A DNA stretch of 64,000 bases, from positions 1 to 64,000 of the forward strand of contig CAYPFO010000011.1 in the NCBI GenBank assembly GCA_964410065.1, given 5' to 3'. Origin of the DNA: Serpens sp964410065. Its GTDB lineage: Bacteria; Pseudomonadota; Gammaproteobacteria; Pseudomonadales; Pseudomonadaceae. A model generated the notes under the pieces. The model was not told the DNA's origin, searched no databases, and saw only the letters and a list, made by a program, of their open reading frames with translations. The translations under genes and the position numbers were made by a program. This document shows positions 44,136-52,014 of this stretch, in pieces (position 1 is the first letter of the stretch; every line of letters starts with the position of its first letter).

Positions 44136-44390
44136 TCTGTGCGTGGATGTCGCTTTTTACATCCAGAACGGCCCCGCTCGGTGGAGCGCCACCCGGTGGA
44201 TCGCCACCCNNNNNNNNNNGATAAAGCGTGATCCACCCTACGTTTGATCTCGGCGGGCAAATCGTTACCCTGCAGTTCGCCGGGTTTCGCTGATAGTAGG
44301 GTGGATGTCGCTTTTTACATCCACCACGGCCTCGTTCGGTGGAGCGCCACCCAGTGGTTCGCCAGCCGACCAAGCCCACCCTTCGATCTG
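44107..44390. repeat. repeat family E copies 2-3 with duplicated pilD 3' end
   Basis: The pilD end TTACCTGCAGTTTGCTGGGTT... TGA (44108-44135) recurs with few changes at 44265-44293. Each copy is followed by the family E element (GTGGATGTCGCTTTTTACAT at 44143 and 44301) and 15-bp GGTGGAGCGCCACCC-type units. The period is 158 bp if the 10 N's are true length. So the element and the gene tail were duplicated together. Confidence 0.8.
44210..44219. other. assembly gap of 10 Ns
   Basis: Ten ambiguous bases interrupt the 15-bp tandem units downstream of pilD. The real number of units is unknown; palindromic GC-rich repeats are a common cause of such gaps. Confidence 0.98.
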
Positions 44391-44438
44391 CCGTCCGTTT
44401 CTGCGATCATGCCGGCCTGCCTTGAACGGAAGCCTTCT

Positions 44439-45047
44439 ATGAAACCCTGGATCCTTGGCCTGACCGGCGGTATTGGCAGCGGGAAGAGTGCCGCTGCGCA
44501 GCACTTTGGCGAGCTTGGCATTCATACCGTCGATGCCGATCACGCCGCACGCTGGGTGGTGGAGCCGGGCCGTCCGGCGCTGGCGCAGATCGCCGAACAT
44601 TTCGGTACAACCATTCTGCTGCCCGACGGCCAACTTGACCGCGCCGCCCTGCGCGCGCGGGTGTTTGCCAATCCCGAGGAGCGTCGCTGGCTGGAGCAGT
44701 TGCTGCATCCGTTGATTCGTCAGGAAATCATCGAACACCTGGGTCGCGCCCAGTCGCCTTATGCGATCCTTGTCTCACCTCTGCTGATCGAGTCCGGACA
44801 ATACCAACTGACCCAGCGCGTGCTGGTGGTGGATGTGCCCGAAGATCTCCAGGTGCAGCGCGCCACGGCCCGCGATGGCAGCTACGAAGCACAGATACGC
44901 GCCATCATCGCCGCCCAGGCCAGCCGCGAAGAGCGCTTGCGGCACGCCGACGACGTGCTGGTCAATGATCGCGACCTGACATGGTTGCAAGCCGAAGTCG
45001 AACGCCTGCACCATTTTTATCTGACCCTGCGAGGAGGCCAGCCATGA
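44439..45047 (+). CDS. coaE: dephospho-CoA kinase
   Basis: 202 residues from the ATG at 44439. The P-loop G-L-T-G-G-I-G-S-G-K-S opens the protein, followed by D-A-D at about residue 32 and a C-terminal N-D-R-D-L. CoaE phosphorylates dephospho-CoA in the last step of coenzyme A synthesis. The stop codon overlaps yacG (ATGA), and the pilD-coaE-yacG order is the usual pseudomonad one. Confidence 0.96.
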   Translation: MKPWILGLTGGIGSGKSAAAQHFGELGIHTVDADHAARWVVEPGRPALAQIAEHFGTTILLPDGQLDRAALRARVFANPEERRWLEQLLHPLIRQEIIEHLGRAQSPYAILVSPLLIESGQYQLTQRVLVVDVPEDLQVQRATARDGSYEAQIRAIIAAQASREERLRHADDVLVNDRDLTWLQAEVERLHHFYLTLRGGQP

Positions 45048-45238
45048 GCAAGCCCATCACCGTGAAATGTCCGACCTGCAACGCGCCCGTGGAGTGGAAT
45101 GACAAAACCCCGACCCGGCCGTTCTGCTCGGAGCGCTGCAAACTAATTGACCTGGGCGCCTGGGCGGCAGAAGAACATGCGATACCCGGTGATCCCGCAG
45201 TGGATGATCTGTTCTCCGAGGATCTTTCGCGCCACTGA
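45044..45238 (+). CDS. yacG: DNA gyrase inhibitor YacG
   Basis: 64 residues with a zinc site C-P-T-C ... F-C-S-E-R-C (four Cys) and the conserved D-L-G-A-W-A. YacG binds GyrB and blocks DNA binding. It is translationally coupled to coaE. A repeat family C copy follows 24 nt after the stop codon. Confidence 0.95.
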   Translation: MSKPITVKCPTCNAPVEWNDKTPTRPFCSERCKLIDLGAWAAEEHAIPGDPAVDDLFSEDLSRH

Positions 45239-45262
45239 ACGCGGCGCTGCGAAGGGTGATGG

Positions 45263-45378
45263 GTAGGATGGGTTGAGGCGCGAGGCACGGAGTTCTGATT
45301 CATCCGGTGGCATCGCGCCGATACCCATCAGCGTCAATACCACGCGATGGGTATCGCTGCGCTCAACACCATCCTACG
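45263..45378. repeat. repeat family C, copy 2
   Basis: About 116 bp. It begins GTAGGATGGGTTGAGGCGCG and ends GCGCTCAACACCATCCTACG, with the inner pair GATACCCATCAGCGT / ACGCGATGGGTATC. It is the most regular copy of the family; the stems are nested. Confidence 0.85.
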
Positions 45379-45403
45379 GAAGTTTGAGTGAAACTCGTGC
45401 ACC

Positions 45404-46093
45404 TTATGGCGGCGACCCGTCATCCTTCCAGGGCGCCGACAGGTAGCGGCCACGGTTGAAGGTCTCCAGCCAGTCCGGGCAGAACACCACCAGAGCCGTG
45501 ATCGCCATGCCGTTGATAAAGGCTTCCGGAAACATCACCAGCCAGATGTAGCCGATAAAATCCTCGAGCCAGGGCGGCATCGGATAAAGACCGTCCAGCC
45601 AGAGCACGCCCAGCCCCGCCAGGATGCAGCACAAGGCCGTCAGCGCCGCAGGAAAGAATCCCGAAAAGAAGATGTAGACGAACAGGTTGTTTGGTTGCGC
45701 CCGCTCAACCAGGTTTGCACATGCTTCGGTCACCGCGACGGGAATCAACACCAGGAGAATGCCGTTAACCCCCAGCGCGGCCATGTCCGGACGCCCTATC
45801 GCGATCAGTCCGAGTTGAGCCAGCAGCCCCGCCAGAATGGCCAGTGGCCAGTCCAGCAACAGCGTTACGGCGGTCATGCCGATGAAATGCAAGGACAGTC
45901 CCGAGGCGAAATCCCTGCGTACCAGCCAAAGCAGAAATAGCACCAGCACGGTGCCGAACAATAGATGTTGGCGACGAAAATCGCTGAACAGCTCAATCCA
46001 GGGCGCCCGAAGGACCGCCCAGATAATGAACGGCAAATAGATCAGCCAGCCGAGCCACAACGTGTCGGGCGCCAGCAGGTGCGCGGAGATCAT
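45404..46093 (-). CDS. energy-coupling factor transporter permease (CbiM-like)
   Basis: 229 residues with six to seven helices. The N-terminus M-I-S-A-H-L-L and the hydrophobic layout match the solitary pseudomonad 'energy-coupling factor ABC transporter permease' proteins related to CbiM/NikM. No CbiQ/CbiO-type ATPase genes lie beside it, so a metal role is unproven. It shares ATGA (46090-46093) with a small upstream frame. Confidence 0.75.
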   Translation of the reverse strand: MISAHLLAPDTLWLGWLIYLPFIIWAVLRAPWIELFSDFRRQHLLFGTVLVLFLLWLVRRDFASGLSLHFIGMTAVTLLLDWPLAILAGLLAQLGLIAIGRPDMAALGVNGILLVLIPVAVTEACANLVERAQPNNLFVYIFFSGFFPAALTALCCILAGLGVLWLDGLYPMPPWLEDFIGYIWLVMFPEAFINGMAITALVVFCPDWLETFNRGRYLSAPWKDDGSPP

Positions 46094-46332
46094 CGGCCTG
46101 CCTCACCCAGCAGCCACTGCCACTGATGAGCCGGATCGGCGTCGTGCCTAGGAATGATGTCGCGCACTCGCCAGTAAAATGCCTGCATGCCAAGCCACCA
46201 CAGGTATGGAGTCCCAAGTTTATACCCGGACAACAAAGCTGCAGCGTGACGTGCCAAACCCCCACAGTCAGCCAACGAGCCAAATGAGCCCTGAAGAGCG
46301 GCACCAACTGAACTAGGCTTGATGACAGCCAT
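46090..46332 (-). CDS. hypothetical small protein coupled to the CbiM-like gene
   Basis: 80 residues. Its TGA overlaps the permease ATG by 4 nt, the main sign that it is real. The C-terminal part (Y-W-R-V-R-D-I-I-P-R-H-D-A-D-P-A-H-Q-W-Q-W) looks protein-like and the N-terminal part less so. It has no recognised family. It may be a genuine small gene or the remnant of a longer one. Confidence 0.45.
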   Translation of the reverse strand: MAVIKPSSVGAALQGSFGSLADCGGLARHAAALLSGYKLGTPYLWWLGMQAFYWRVRDIIPRHDADPAHQWQWLLGEAGR

Positions 46333-46350
46333 TTACCACCGAGGGTCATC

Positions 46351-46527
46351 ATGACCAGCCGACTGAACCCCGACGACCAACGCCGCGTCGATGAATACCT
46401 CAAACTGCCTCAGAATCGGGTTGACCGCCAACCGTTCAAGCCGTTGCTGCTGTTACTTCTCGTACTGGTGGTGGTGCTGGTGCTTGGTCTGCTCAGCAGG
46501 ATGCTGGCGGGACTGGTGACGGGATAG
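46351..46527 (+). CDS. DUF3094 family small membrane protein
   Basis: 58 residues. The N-terminus M-T-S-R-L-N-P-D-D-Q-R-R-V-D-E-Y-L is the DUF3094 signature. One C-terminal membrane helix (L-L-L-L-L-L-V-L-V-V-V-L-V-L-G-L-L) follows. Unknown function, common in pseudomonads. It diverges from the CbiM-like operon. Confidence 0.85.
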   Translation: MTSRLNPDDQRRVDEYLKLPQNRVDRQPFKPLLLLLLVLVVVLVLGLLSRMLAGLVTG

Positions 46528-46553
46528 TTTGGTAGGTTTGCTGTGCGGCGTAC

Positions 46554-46698
46554 TGTAGGGGCGAATTCATTCGCCTGACACATTACTCTCAACCCGTGCA
46601 TCTGCTGCGACAAACACAAGCGTATCGGCCACGCAGTTCGTCGCGTCTTCGCGGGTGTTGCCAATCCTAGGCGTCAGGCGAATGAATTCGCCCCTACA
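46554..46698. repeat. 145-bp element with 26-bp perfect inverted ends (family D)
   Basis: TGTAGGGGCGAATTCATTCG... at 46554-46579 is the exact complement of 46673-46698. Each end itself contains the palindrome CGAATTCATTCG/CGAATGAATTCG. The interior carries no gene. It is MITE-like and sits 26 nt after the DUF3094 stop codon. Confidence 0.85.
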
Positions 46699-46759
46699 AC
46701 AGCACGAGCGGCCGTTTTGCAACCGGAAAAGGTCGAGCATGCAAAATCTCAGGCAATAA

Positions 46760-46796
46760 AAAACGGGAAGGTCCGCAAGGAACCTTCCCGTTTTAT
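46760..46796 (-). terminator. terminator of the tRNA cluster
   Basis: On the minus strand AACGGGAAGGTTCC, loop TTGC, GGACCTTCCCGTTTTTTAT lies right after tRNA-Lys. Confidence 0.9.
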
Positions 46797-46797
46797 A

Positions 46798-46872
46798 TGG
46801 TGGGTCGTGTAGGGGTCGAACCTACGACCAATTGGTTAAAAGCCAACTGCTCTACCACTGAGCTAACGACCC
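46798..46872 (-). tRNA. tRNA-Lys(TTT)
   Basis: Minus-strand cloverleaf: GGGTCGT acceptor with ACGACCC, A-CCA encoded, anticodon loop CTTTTAA giving TTT, T-arm GGTTCGAACC. Third in a Asn-Pro-Lys transcript. Confidence 0.96.
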
Positions 46873-46878
46873 AAAATA

Positions 46879-46955
46879 TGGTCGGGGTAGGGGGATTCGA
46901 ACTCCCGACATCCTGCTCCCAAAGCAGGCGCGCTACCAGACTGCGCTATACCCCG
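46879..46955 (-). tRNA. tRNA-Pro(TGG)
   Basis: Minus strand: CGGGGTA / TACCCCG acceptor, encoded A-CCA, anticodon stem CCTGC-GCAGG around TTTGGGA giving TGG, and GTTCGAATCC T-loop. It is 6 nt from tRNA-Lys. Confidence 0.96.
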
Positions 46956-46968
46956 AATATTGACAGGT

Positions 46969-47044
46969 TGGCTCCGCGACCTGGACTCGAACCAGGGACC
47001 CAATGATTAACAGTCATTTGCTCTACCGACTGAGCTATCGCGGA
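46969..47044 (-). tRNA. tRNA-Asn(GTT)
   Basis: Minus strand: TCCGCGA / TCGCGGA acceptor, encoded G-CCA, anticodon loop CTGTTAA giving GTT, and GTTCGAGTCC T-loop. First gene of the three-tRNA operon. Confidence 0.96.
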
Positions 47045-47245
47045 ACTTTTTACCTTCCAATCTCGCAACGTCTGGCCTGACCAGAAACCCCGTTGCGATG
47101 GCGCGGTATTCTACGGATATACGACCCCCTGTCAACCACCAATTTTGCTTTTTTTACCCTTAGGTTCAAAAAAATTCCTCGGCTACTCAAAGGCTTAGCA
47201 AAAAGCACCGCTGCCCTGGGACAAGATGCGCGCCGCCCAGGCGGG

Positions 47246-50200
47246 CTAAACGGCGAACTGACGCTCCAAGCTGCTGTAGCCCAGACCAACGCCCTTGCTG
47301 ACCTTGAGCTGCACCGGAATCCGCTCCTTGAGCGCTTCCACATGGCTGATCACACCAATCATCTTGCCGCTGGCGTTAAGGCTGTCCAACGCATCCAAGG
47401 CGATCTCCAAGGTCTCGCCATCCAGCGTGCCGAAACCTTCGTCAAGAAACAGCGAGTCGATGCTGGTGGAGTGGCTGACCAGATCGGACAACGCCAGAGC
47501 CAGGGCCAGGCTGACGAGAAAGCTCTCGCCCCCGGACAGGGTCTTGCAGTCGCGGGCCACGTCGCCTTGCCAGGTGTCGATGACCTCCAGCTCCAGCTCG
47601 CCGCTGCTGCGCCGTGCCAATTGGTAACGGCCATGCAAGCGGGCCAGCTGCTGGTTGGCCAGGTAGACCAGATGATCCAGGGTCAAGCCTTGGGCGAACT
47701 TGCGGTACTTGGCCCCATCCGCCGCGCCAACCAGGCTGTTGAGGTGTTGCCACAGATCATATTCGCCCTGTTGCTTGTCGATTTCTGCGAACAGCGACTG
47801 CTGATTCTGCCGCCGCTGTTGATCGGCCGTCAGTTGGCCACGGATCTCGCCCTGGCGCTGACTCACCGTCTTGAGCTCACCGGCGAGCTGTTGCAGCTGC
47901 TCTTCCAGCGCCTCGCGCTCCAGCCTGGCAATCGGGTGGGCCTGCAGTTCGGCCAGGTGCCGTTCGGCGTCCTGCAGAGACGCACGGGCCGCAGCCAGCG
48001 CCTGGGTCAACTGCTCTTTCTGCGCCTGCAAGGCCTCACGTTGCGGCGCCTCGAGCAAGGCGGCCTTAAAAGCGGCCTCGTCGTCAAAGGGGCTGGCGAA
48101 TAATGCTGTGCCCCAGCGCGCTTCGCGCTCTGCCAGTTGCTGACGCTCATGATCCAACTGCCGCTCCAGTGCCTGTTGCATGCCCTGCAACTGCTCATGG
48201 CGGCTGCTGGCGCGGGTCAGTTCTGCTTCGGCCTGTTGCAGCGCCTCCAGCGGACTCGCCGTGGCGGTCGGAACCAAAGACTCCGCAGCGGATGTGGACA
48301 TCGCCGCGGCGAACCAGCGCTGTTGCCAGTGTTCCACCTGTTGCTGCGCCACGTGCAGCGCGTGCTGGATATCTCGCACCTGCTGTTGCAGTTGCTGGCG
48401 CGCGCTCTGTGCCTGCTGCCAGGTTTGCCATTCGGTCTCGCGTGCCCGCAACCAGGCCTCGTCATCGGCTGGCAGGGCGTCAGCGAAGCCGTCCATCTCT
48501 CTTAATAGATGACTATCCAGCTCGCCCCGTTGCTGGCTCAGAACAGCTTGGCGCTCGGCGATGTCGCTGCCCTGCTGACCGTTGTGCTGCAACTGCTGCT
48601 CGGCCAGTTGCAGTGCCTGCTGCAGTTCAGTGCAGATCTTTTGCAAGCGCTGCACGTTACGGCTGGTCTCATCGTGGGCCGCCTTGAACTGATCGAAGCG
48701 CTGCAGGCTGGATTCGACAATTGTCAGTTGCTGCGTGTGTTGCTGCTCGAAAGCCTCCAGAGCAGCGCCGTCAACCAGCGCGGTCCCTAGTCGTTCCGTC
48801 AACTGTTGCCATTGCTCGGCCTGACGGGTCAGCTCCAACTCGCCCTGCTGGTGTTGCTGTTCCAGCAATGACAAGCGCTCACCCAGCTGTACCAGTACTG
48901 CATTGAGTGCCTGACCCTGCTCTTCCAACTGGATCAGTTCAGCTTTCTTCGCCGTCAGCGCCTGTTCAGTAGCGGACACATCCAGCGCCTGGTACGCCGC
49001 AATCGCCGGGTGTTCATGGGAACCGCACAATGGACAGGCTTCACCGGCCTGCAGCTGAGCACGCAGGGCTTCCAGCTTATAAATGCGCTGCTCCTGCTCC
49101 AGCAGTTTTTCCTGATCGATAACGCCTTGTTTCACCTCGCGGTAGCGTGTGCGTAGCGCGTCGACTTCACCGGTCTTATCGACCTGCTGACGACGCAATC
49201 CCTCCAGCGTTTGCGCCAGGCGTGTCTGTTGCTCAAACCGTTGCTGGCGGTTGCTTTCCAGCTGGCGCAATTGCTCCAGCAGGCCGGCCTGGCGCTGCAA
49301 GGATTGCCAGTGCTCGCGCAGCGCGGCTTCACTGCGTCCGGCCAGCAACTGGTCAAGTTGCTGGCGTTGCTGTTGCTCGGCGAGCTGCGCCTCGTCCAAC
49401 CGCTGTTGCTCGGTGGCCAAGCACTTTTGTTGCTCATCACAACGCTGACGCAGGTTTTGCGCCTGGGCCTCGAGCTGTTGGCGACGCTCAAGCGATTGCC
49501 GATCCTCTGTCGCCAACCGCTGACGCTCCTCCAGCCGGCCGCGCCAGTGCACGATCAACTCGCCCAGGCGTTCATGCTCGGGCGTGGCGGCCAGCGTGGC
49601 CTCCAAACGCTGCAGTTGAGTTTCGAGCTGTTGGTGGTCCTGCTGCCGTTCTTCGAGCAGATGCCGACTCCAGTGACGGCCCTGCCACAGCCAGTCGCTG
49701 ACCTGCTGCTGAACCTGTTGCTGCTCCTGTTGCAACTGCTGCAGACGCTGCTCACTGTGCGCAACCGCCTGGTGCGCCCGTTGCCAGTCGCGATGTGGCG
49801 CCTGCAGTGTGGTCGCCGGCTCACTGGCGGCCAGGCGTGCCAGATCCGGCTGCGCGGCCTGCATCGAGCCCTCGGCTTGCTGATGATTCAGCACAGCCTG
49901 TTGCCGACGGGCCTGGGCCTTGTTCAGGTTTTCATGCCACTGGCGCTGGCGCTGCAGCTCTTCGCGCAACTCATGTAAGCGCGTGTCTTCGCGCTGCAGA
50001 TGCTCAGCCTCATGCTGCAAGGCGGCACGCTGCTCTTCATCCATCAACTCGACGCCGGCGGCGCGGGCGCGTAACTGATCCAACGCGGTCTTCACTTCAC
50101 GTGTGCGCTCGAACACGCGCTGGGAAATCTGCCCGTAGATCTCGGTGCCGGTGAGCTGCTCAAGCAATTCGGCGCGGGATTTGGCATCGGCTTCCAGAAA

Positions 50201-50677
50201 CGCGGCAAAACCGCCCTGGGCCAACAGCATGGATTTGGTAAAGCGCGCAAAATCGAGGCCGGTGAGTTCTTCCGTGAGGCGCAGTTTTTCCCGCGTCTGC
50301 TCGGCGAGAACCTCGCCATCAATCTTGGCCAGCTCCACCTTGGGCGCCTGCAGCGCACCGTCGGCTTTGTCGCGAGCGCGCCGCTGGCTCCAGAAGGCGC
50401 GATAGGCCTGGCCCCGCACTTCAAACTCGACCTCGGCCAGGCAGTCGGCGGCGTGTCGGGTCATCAAATCGTTGCCGCTGGCGGACAGGCTGTCCATGCG
50501 CGGCGTGCGGTGATACAGCGCCAGGCAGATGGCATCCAGCAAGGTGGTCTTGCCAGCGCCGGTCGGGCCGGTGATGGCGAACAACCCCGTGTCGCGAAAC
50601 GGCTCGGCGGTGAAATCGATCTTCCATTCGCCTTTCAGCGAATTGAGGTTCTTCAGGCGCAGCGTGAGGATTTTCAT
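47246..50677 (-). CDS. sbcC: exonuclease subunit SbcC
   Basis: 1143 residues. The N-terminal half-ATPase has Walker A G-P-T-G-A-G-K-T-T. Two very long Gln/Leu/Glu-rich coiled-coil arms flank a zinc-hook C-P-L-C near residue 550. The C-terminal half has the ABC signature L-S-G-G-E-S-F and Walker B (D-S-L-F-L-D-E-G-F-G). With SbcD it forms the SMC-like nuclease that opens DNA hairpins and removes palindromes. Its start overlaps the sbcD stop codon. Confidence 0.95.
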   Translation of the reverse strand: MKILTLRLKNLNSLKGEWKIDFTAEPFRDTGLFAITGPTGAGKTTLLDAICLALYHRTPRMDSLSASGNDLMTRHAADCLAEVEFEVRGQAYRAFWSQRRARDKADGALQAPKVELAKIDGEVLAEQTREKLRLTEELTGLDFARFTKSMLLAQGGFAAFLEADAKSRAELLEQLTGTEIYGQISQRVFERTREVKTALDQLRARAAGVELMDEEQRAALQHEAEHLQREDTRLHELREELQRQRQWHENLNKAQARRQQAVLNHQQAEGSMQAAQPDLARLAASEPATTLQAPHRDWQRAHQAVAHSEQRLQQLQQEQQQVQQQVSDWLWQGRHWSRHLLEERQQDHQQLETQLQRLEATLAATPEHERLGELIVHWRGRLEERQRLATEDRQSLERRQQLEAQAQNLRQRCDEQQKCLATEQQRLDEAQLAEQQQRQQLDQLLAGRSEAALREHWQSLQRQAGLLEQLRQLESNRQQRFEQQTRLAQTLEGLRRQQVDKTGEVDALRTRYREVKQGVIDQEKLLEQEQRIYKLEALRAQLQAGEACPLCGSHEHPAIAAYQALDVSATEQALTAKKAELIQLEEQGQALNAVLVQLGERLSLLEQQHQQGELELTRQAEQWQQLTERLGTALVDGAALEAFEQQHTQQLTIVESSLQRFDQFKAAHDETSRNVQRLQKICTELQQALQLAEQQLQHNGQQGSDIAERQAVLSQQRGELDSHLLREMDGFADALPADDEAWLRARETEWQTWQQAQSARQQLQQQVRDIQHALHVAQQQVEHWQQRWFAAAMSTSAAESLVPTATASPLEALQQAEAELTRASSRHEQLQGMQQALERQLDHERQQLAEREARWGTALFASPFDDEAAFKAALLEAPQREALQAQKEQLTQALAAARASLQDAERHLAELQAHPIARLEREALEEQLQQLAGELKTVSQRQGEIRGQLTADQQRRQNQQSLFAEIDKQQGEYDLWQHLNSLVGAADGAKYRKFAQGLTLDHLVYLANQQLARLHGRYQLARRSSGELELEVIDTWQGDVARDCKTLSGGESFLVSLALALALSDLVSHSTSIDSLFLDEGFGTLDGETLEIALDALDSLNASGKMIGVISHVEALKERIPVQLKVSKGVGLGYSSLERQFAV

Positions 50678-51894
50678 GCTTTGACTTCCTGCAATTCTCC
50701 AAGCACCTGACGATGCAGCCCGCGCAACCGCTGTTGCAGCGCTTCATCCAGATCCTCGACGAGCAAACGGCGATCAAAGACCTCGGCGGGATTGAGTTCA
50801 TCCAGGGTTTCCCGCGCCTCGTTTTGCAGGCTGACCGCCGCATTGCCGCGCTCGCGGCGGATGCGCAGCACTTCCACGGGCAACTCGGCACAGAGCGCGC
50901 TGATGCGCGTCTGCAAATCGCTCAGGTAATCGTCACTGGTCACTTGGATTTCCAACCATACCGGCCGCTCGGCGCTGCCCGCGCGAGCGGCCTCGGCAAT
51001 CGCCGTTTCCAGTTCGGCCAGCAAACCACGTAGGCTGTACATCGGCTGGAAGCACGGCACGCTCAGCGGCGTCACGGCGTCCAGCCCTTGTGCATCCAAG
51101 TCGACCAGCAGCACCTGCTTGTCCTGCCGCGCCTCATCAAAACTCAGCGCAATCGGCGAGCCGCTGTAGCGGATATGCTCCAGGCCGCCGACCTTTTGCG
51201 GGCGATGGATATGGCCGAGGGCAATGTAAGCGGCGGGCGGAAAGGCGTTGGTGGGGAACGCTTCCAACGCGCCGACGTAAATTTCGCGCACCGATTCACT
51301 GGCGCTGGCGCCAACCGTGGTCAGGTGGCCGGTGGCGATGATCGGTAGATCACCGCCCAGCGCGTCGCGCTTGGTTTCGGCCAGGGTGAACAGCTGCTGG
51401 TAATGGCCATGAATGGCGTTCTGTAGAGACAGCTGTTTGTCTTCCGCGCTCTGCCCCGCTTCGCTGCACAACACATCGCGCGGGCGGATAAAGGGAATCG
51501 CGCAGAGGACCGCGCCGGGCGTGCCATCACGGCGGTGCAGCACCAGCAGTTGCTCCGCCGGTTCGATGCCAACGGCCGGCACCACATGACACCCCAAACA
51601 GGCCAGCAGACTGCGCGACTCGCCGAGCATCGCCACAGAATCATGATTGCCGCCCAGCACCACCAGCTCGGCGCCTGTGTCGCGCAGCGCGACGATGAAC
51701 CGGTTGTACTGCTCGCGGGCATAGCTGGGCGGCGCGCCGGTGTCGAACACGTCGCCGGTAATCACTACCGCGTCTACCGCCTGTTCACGCACCTGTGCGA
51801 TCAACCAGGCGCAGAAGGCTCGGTGTTCGGCCTGACGGGTCTTGCCCATGAAATGCTGGCCAAGGTGCCAGTCGGAGGTGTGCAGGATACGCAT
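50674..51894 (-). CDS. sbcD: exonuclease subunit SbcD
   Basis: 406 residues from the ATG at 51894 (a GTG at 51915 adds 7). Metallophosphoesterase motifs are L-H-T-S-D-W-H-L-G, G-D-V-F-D-T, G-G-N-H-D-S and A-L-G-H-I-H. It is the Mre11-like nuclease subunit; its gene overlaps sbcC by 4 nt (ATGA). Confidence 0.95.
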   Translation of the reverse strand: MRILHTSDWHLGQHFMGKTRQAEHRAFCAWLIAQVREQAVDAVVITGDVFDTGAPPSYAREQYNRFIVALRDTGAELVVLGGNHDSVAMLGESRSLLACLGCHVVPAVGIEPAEQLLVLHRRDGTPGAVLCAIPFIRPRDVLCSEAGQSAEDKQLSLQNAIHGHYQQLFTLAETKRDALGGDLPIIATGHLTTVGASASESVREIYVGALEAFPTNAFPPAAYIALGHIHRPQKVGGLEHIRYSGSPIALSFDEARQDKQVLLVDLDAQGLDAVTPLSVPCFQPMYSLRGLLAELETAIAEAARAGSAERPVWLEIQVTSDDYLSDLQTRISALCAELPVEVLRIRRERGNAAVSLQNEARETLDELNPAEVFDRRLLVEDLDEALQQRLRGLHRQVLGELQEVKA

Positions 51895-52014
51895 CGGGAA
51901 AAATCGCTTGTTCACAGTTCAAGAGTCCGCGCCAGCTTGGACGGCGCAACGCTGCCTGGCAACCACAAGGCTTGCTACCATCAGCGCCTGTCATTTTGCC
52001 CAAAAGGGAGTTCC

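Noticed and set aside
47093..48103. 336-codon plus-strand frame inside sbcC
   Set aside because: Antisense of the Gln-rich coiled coil of SbcC; starts in the tRNA leader region and has no domain.
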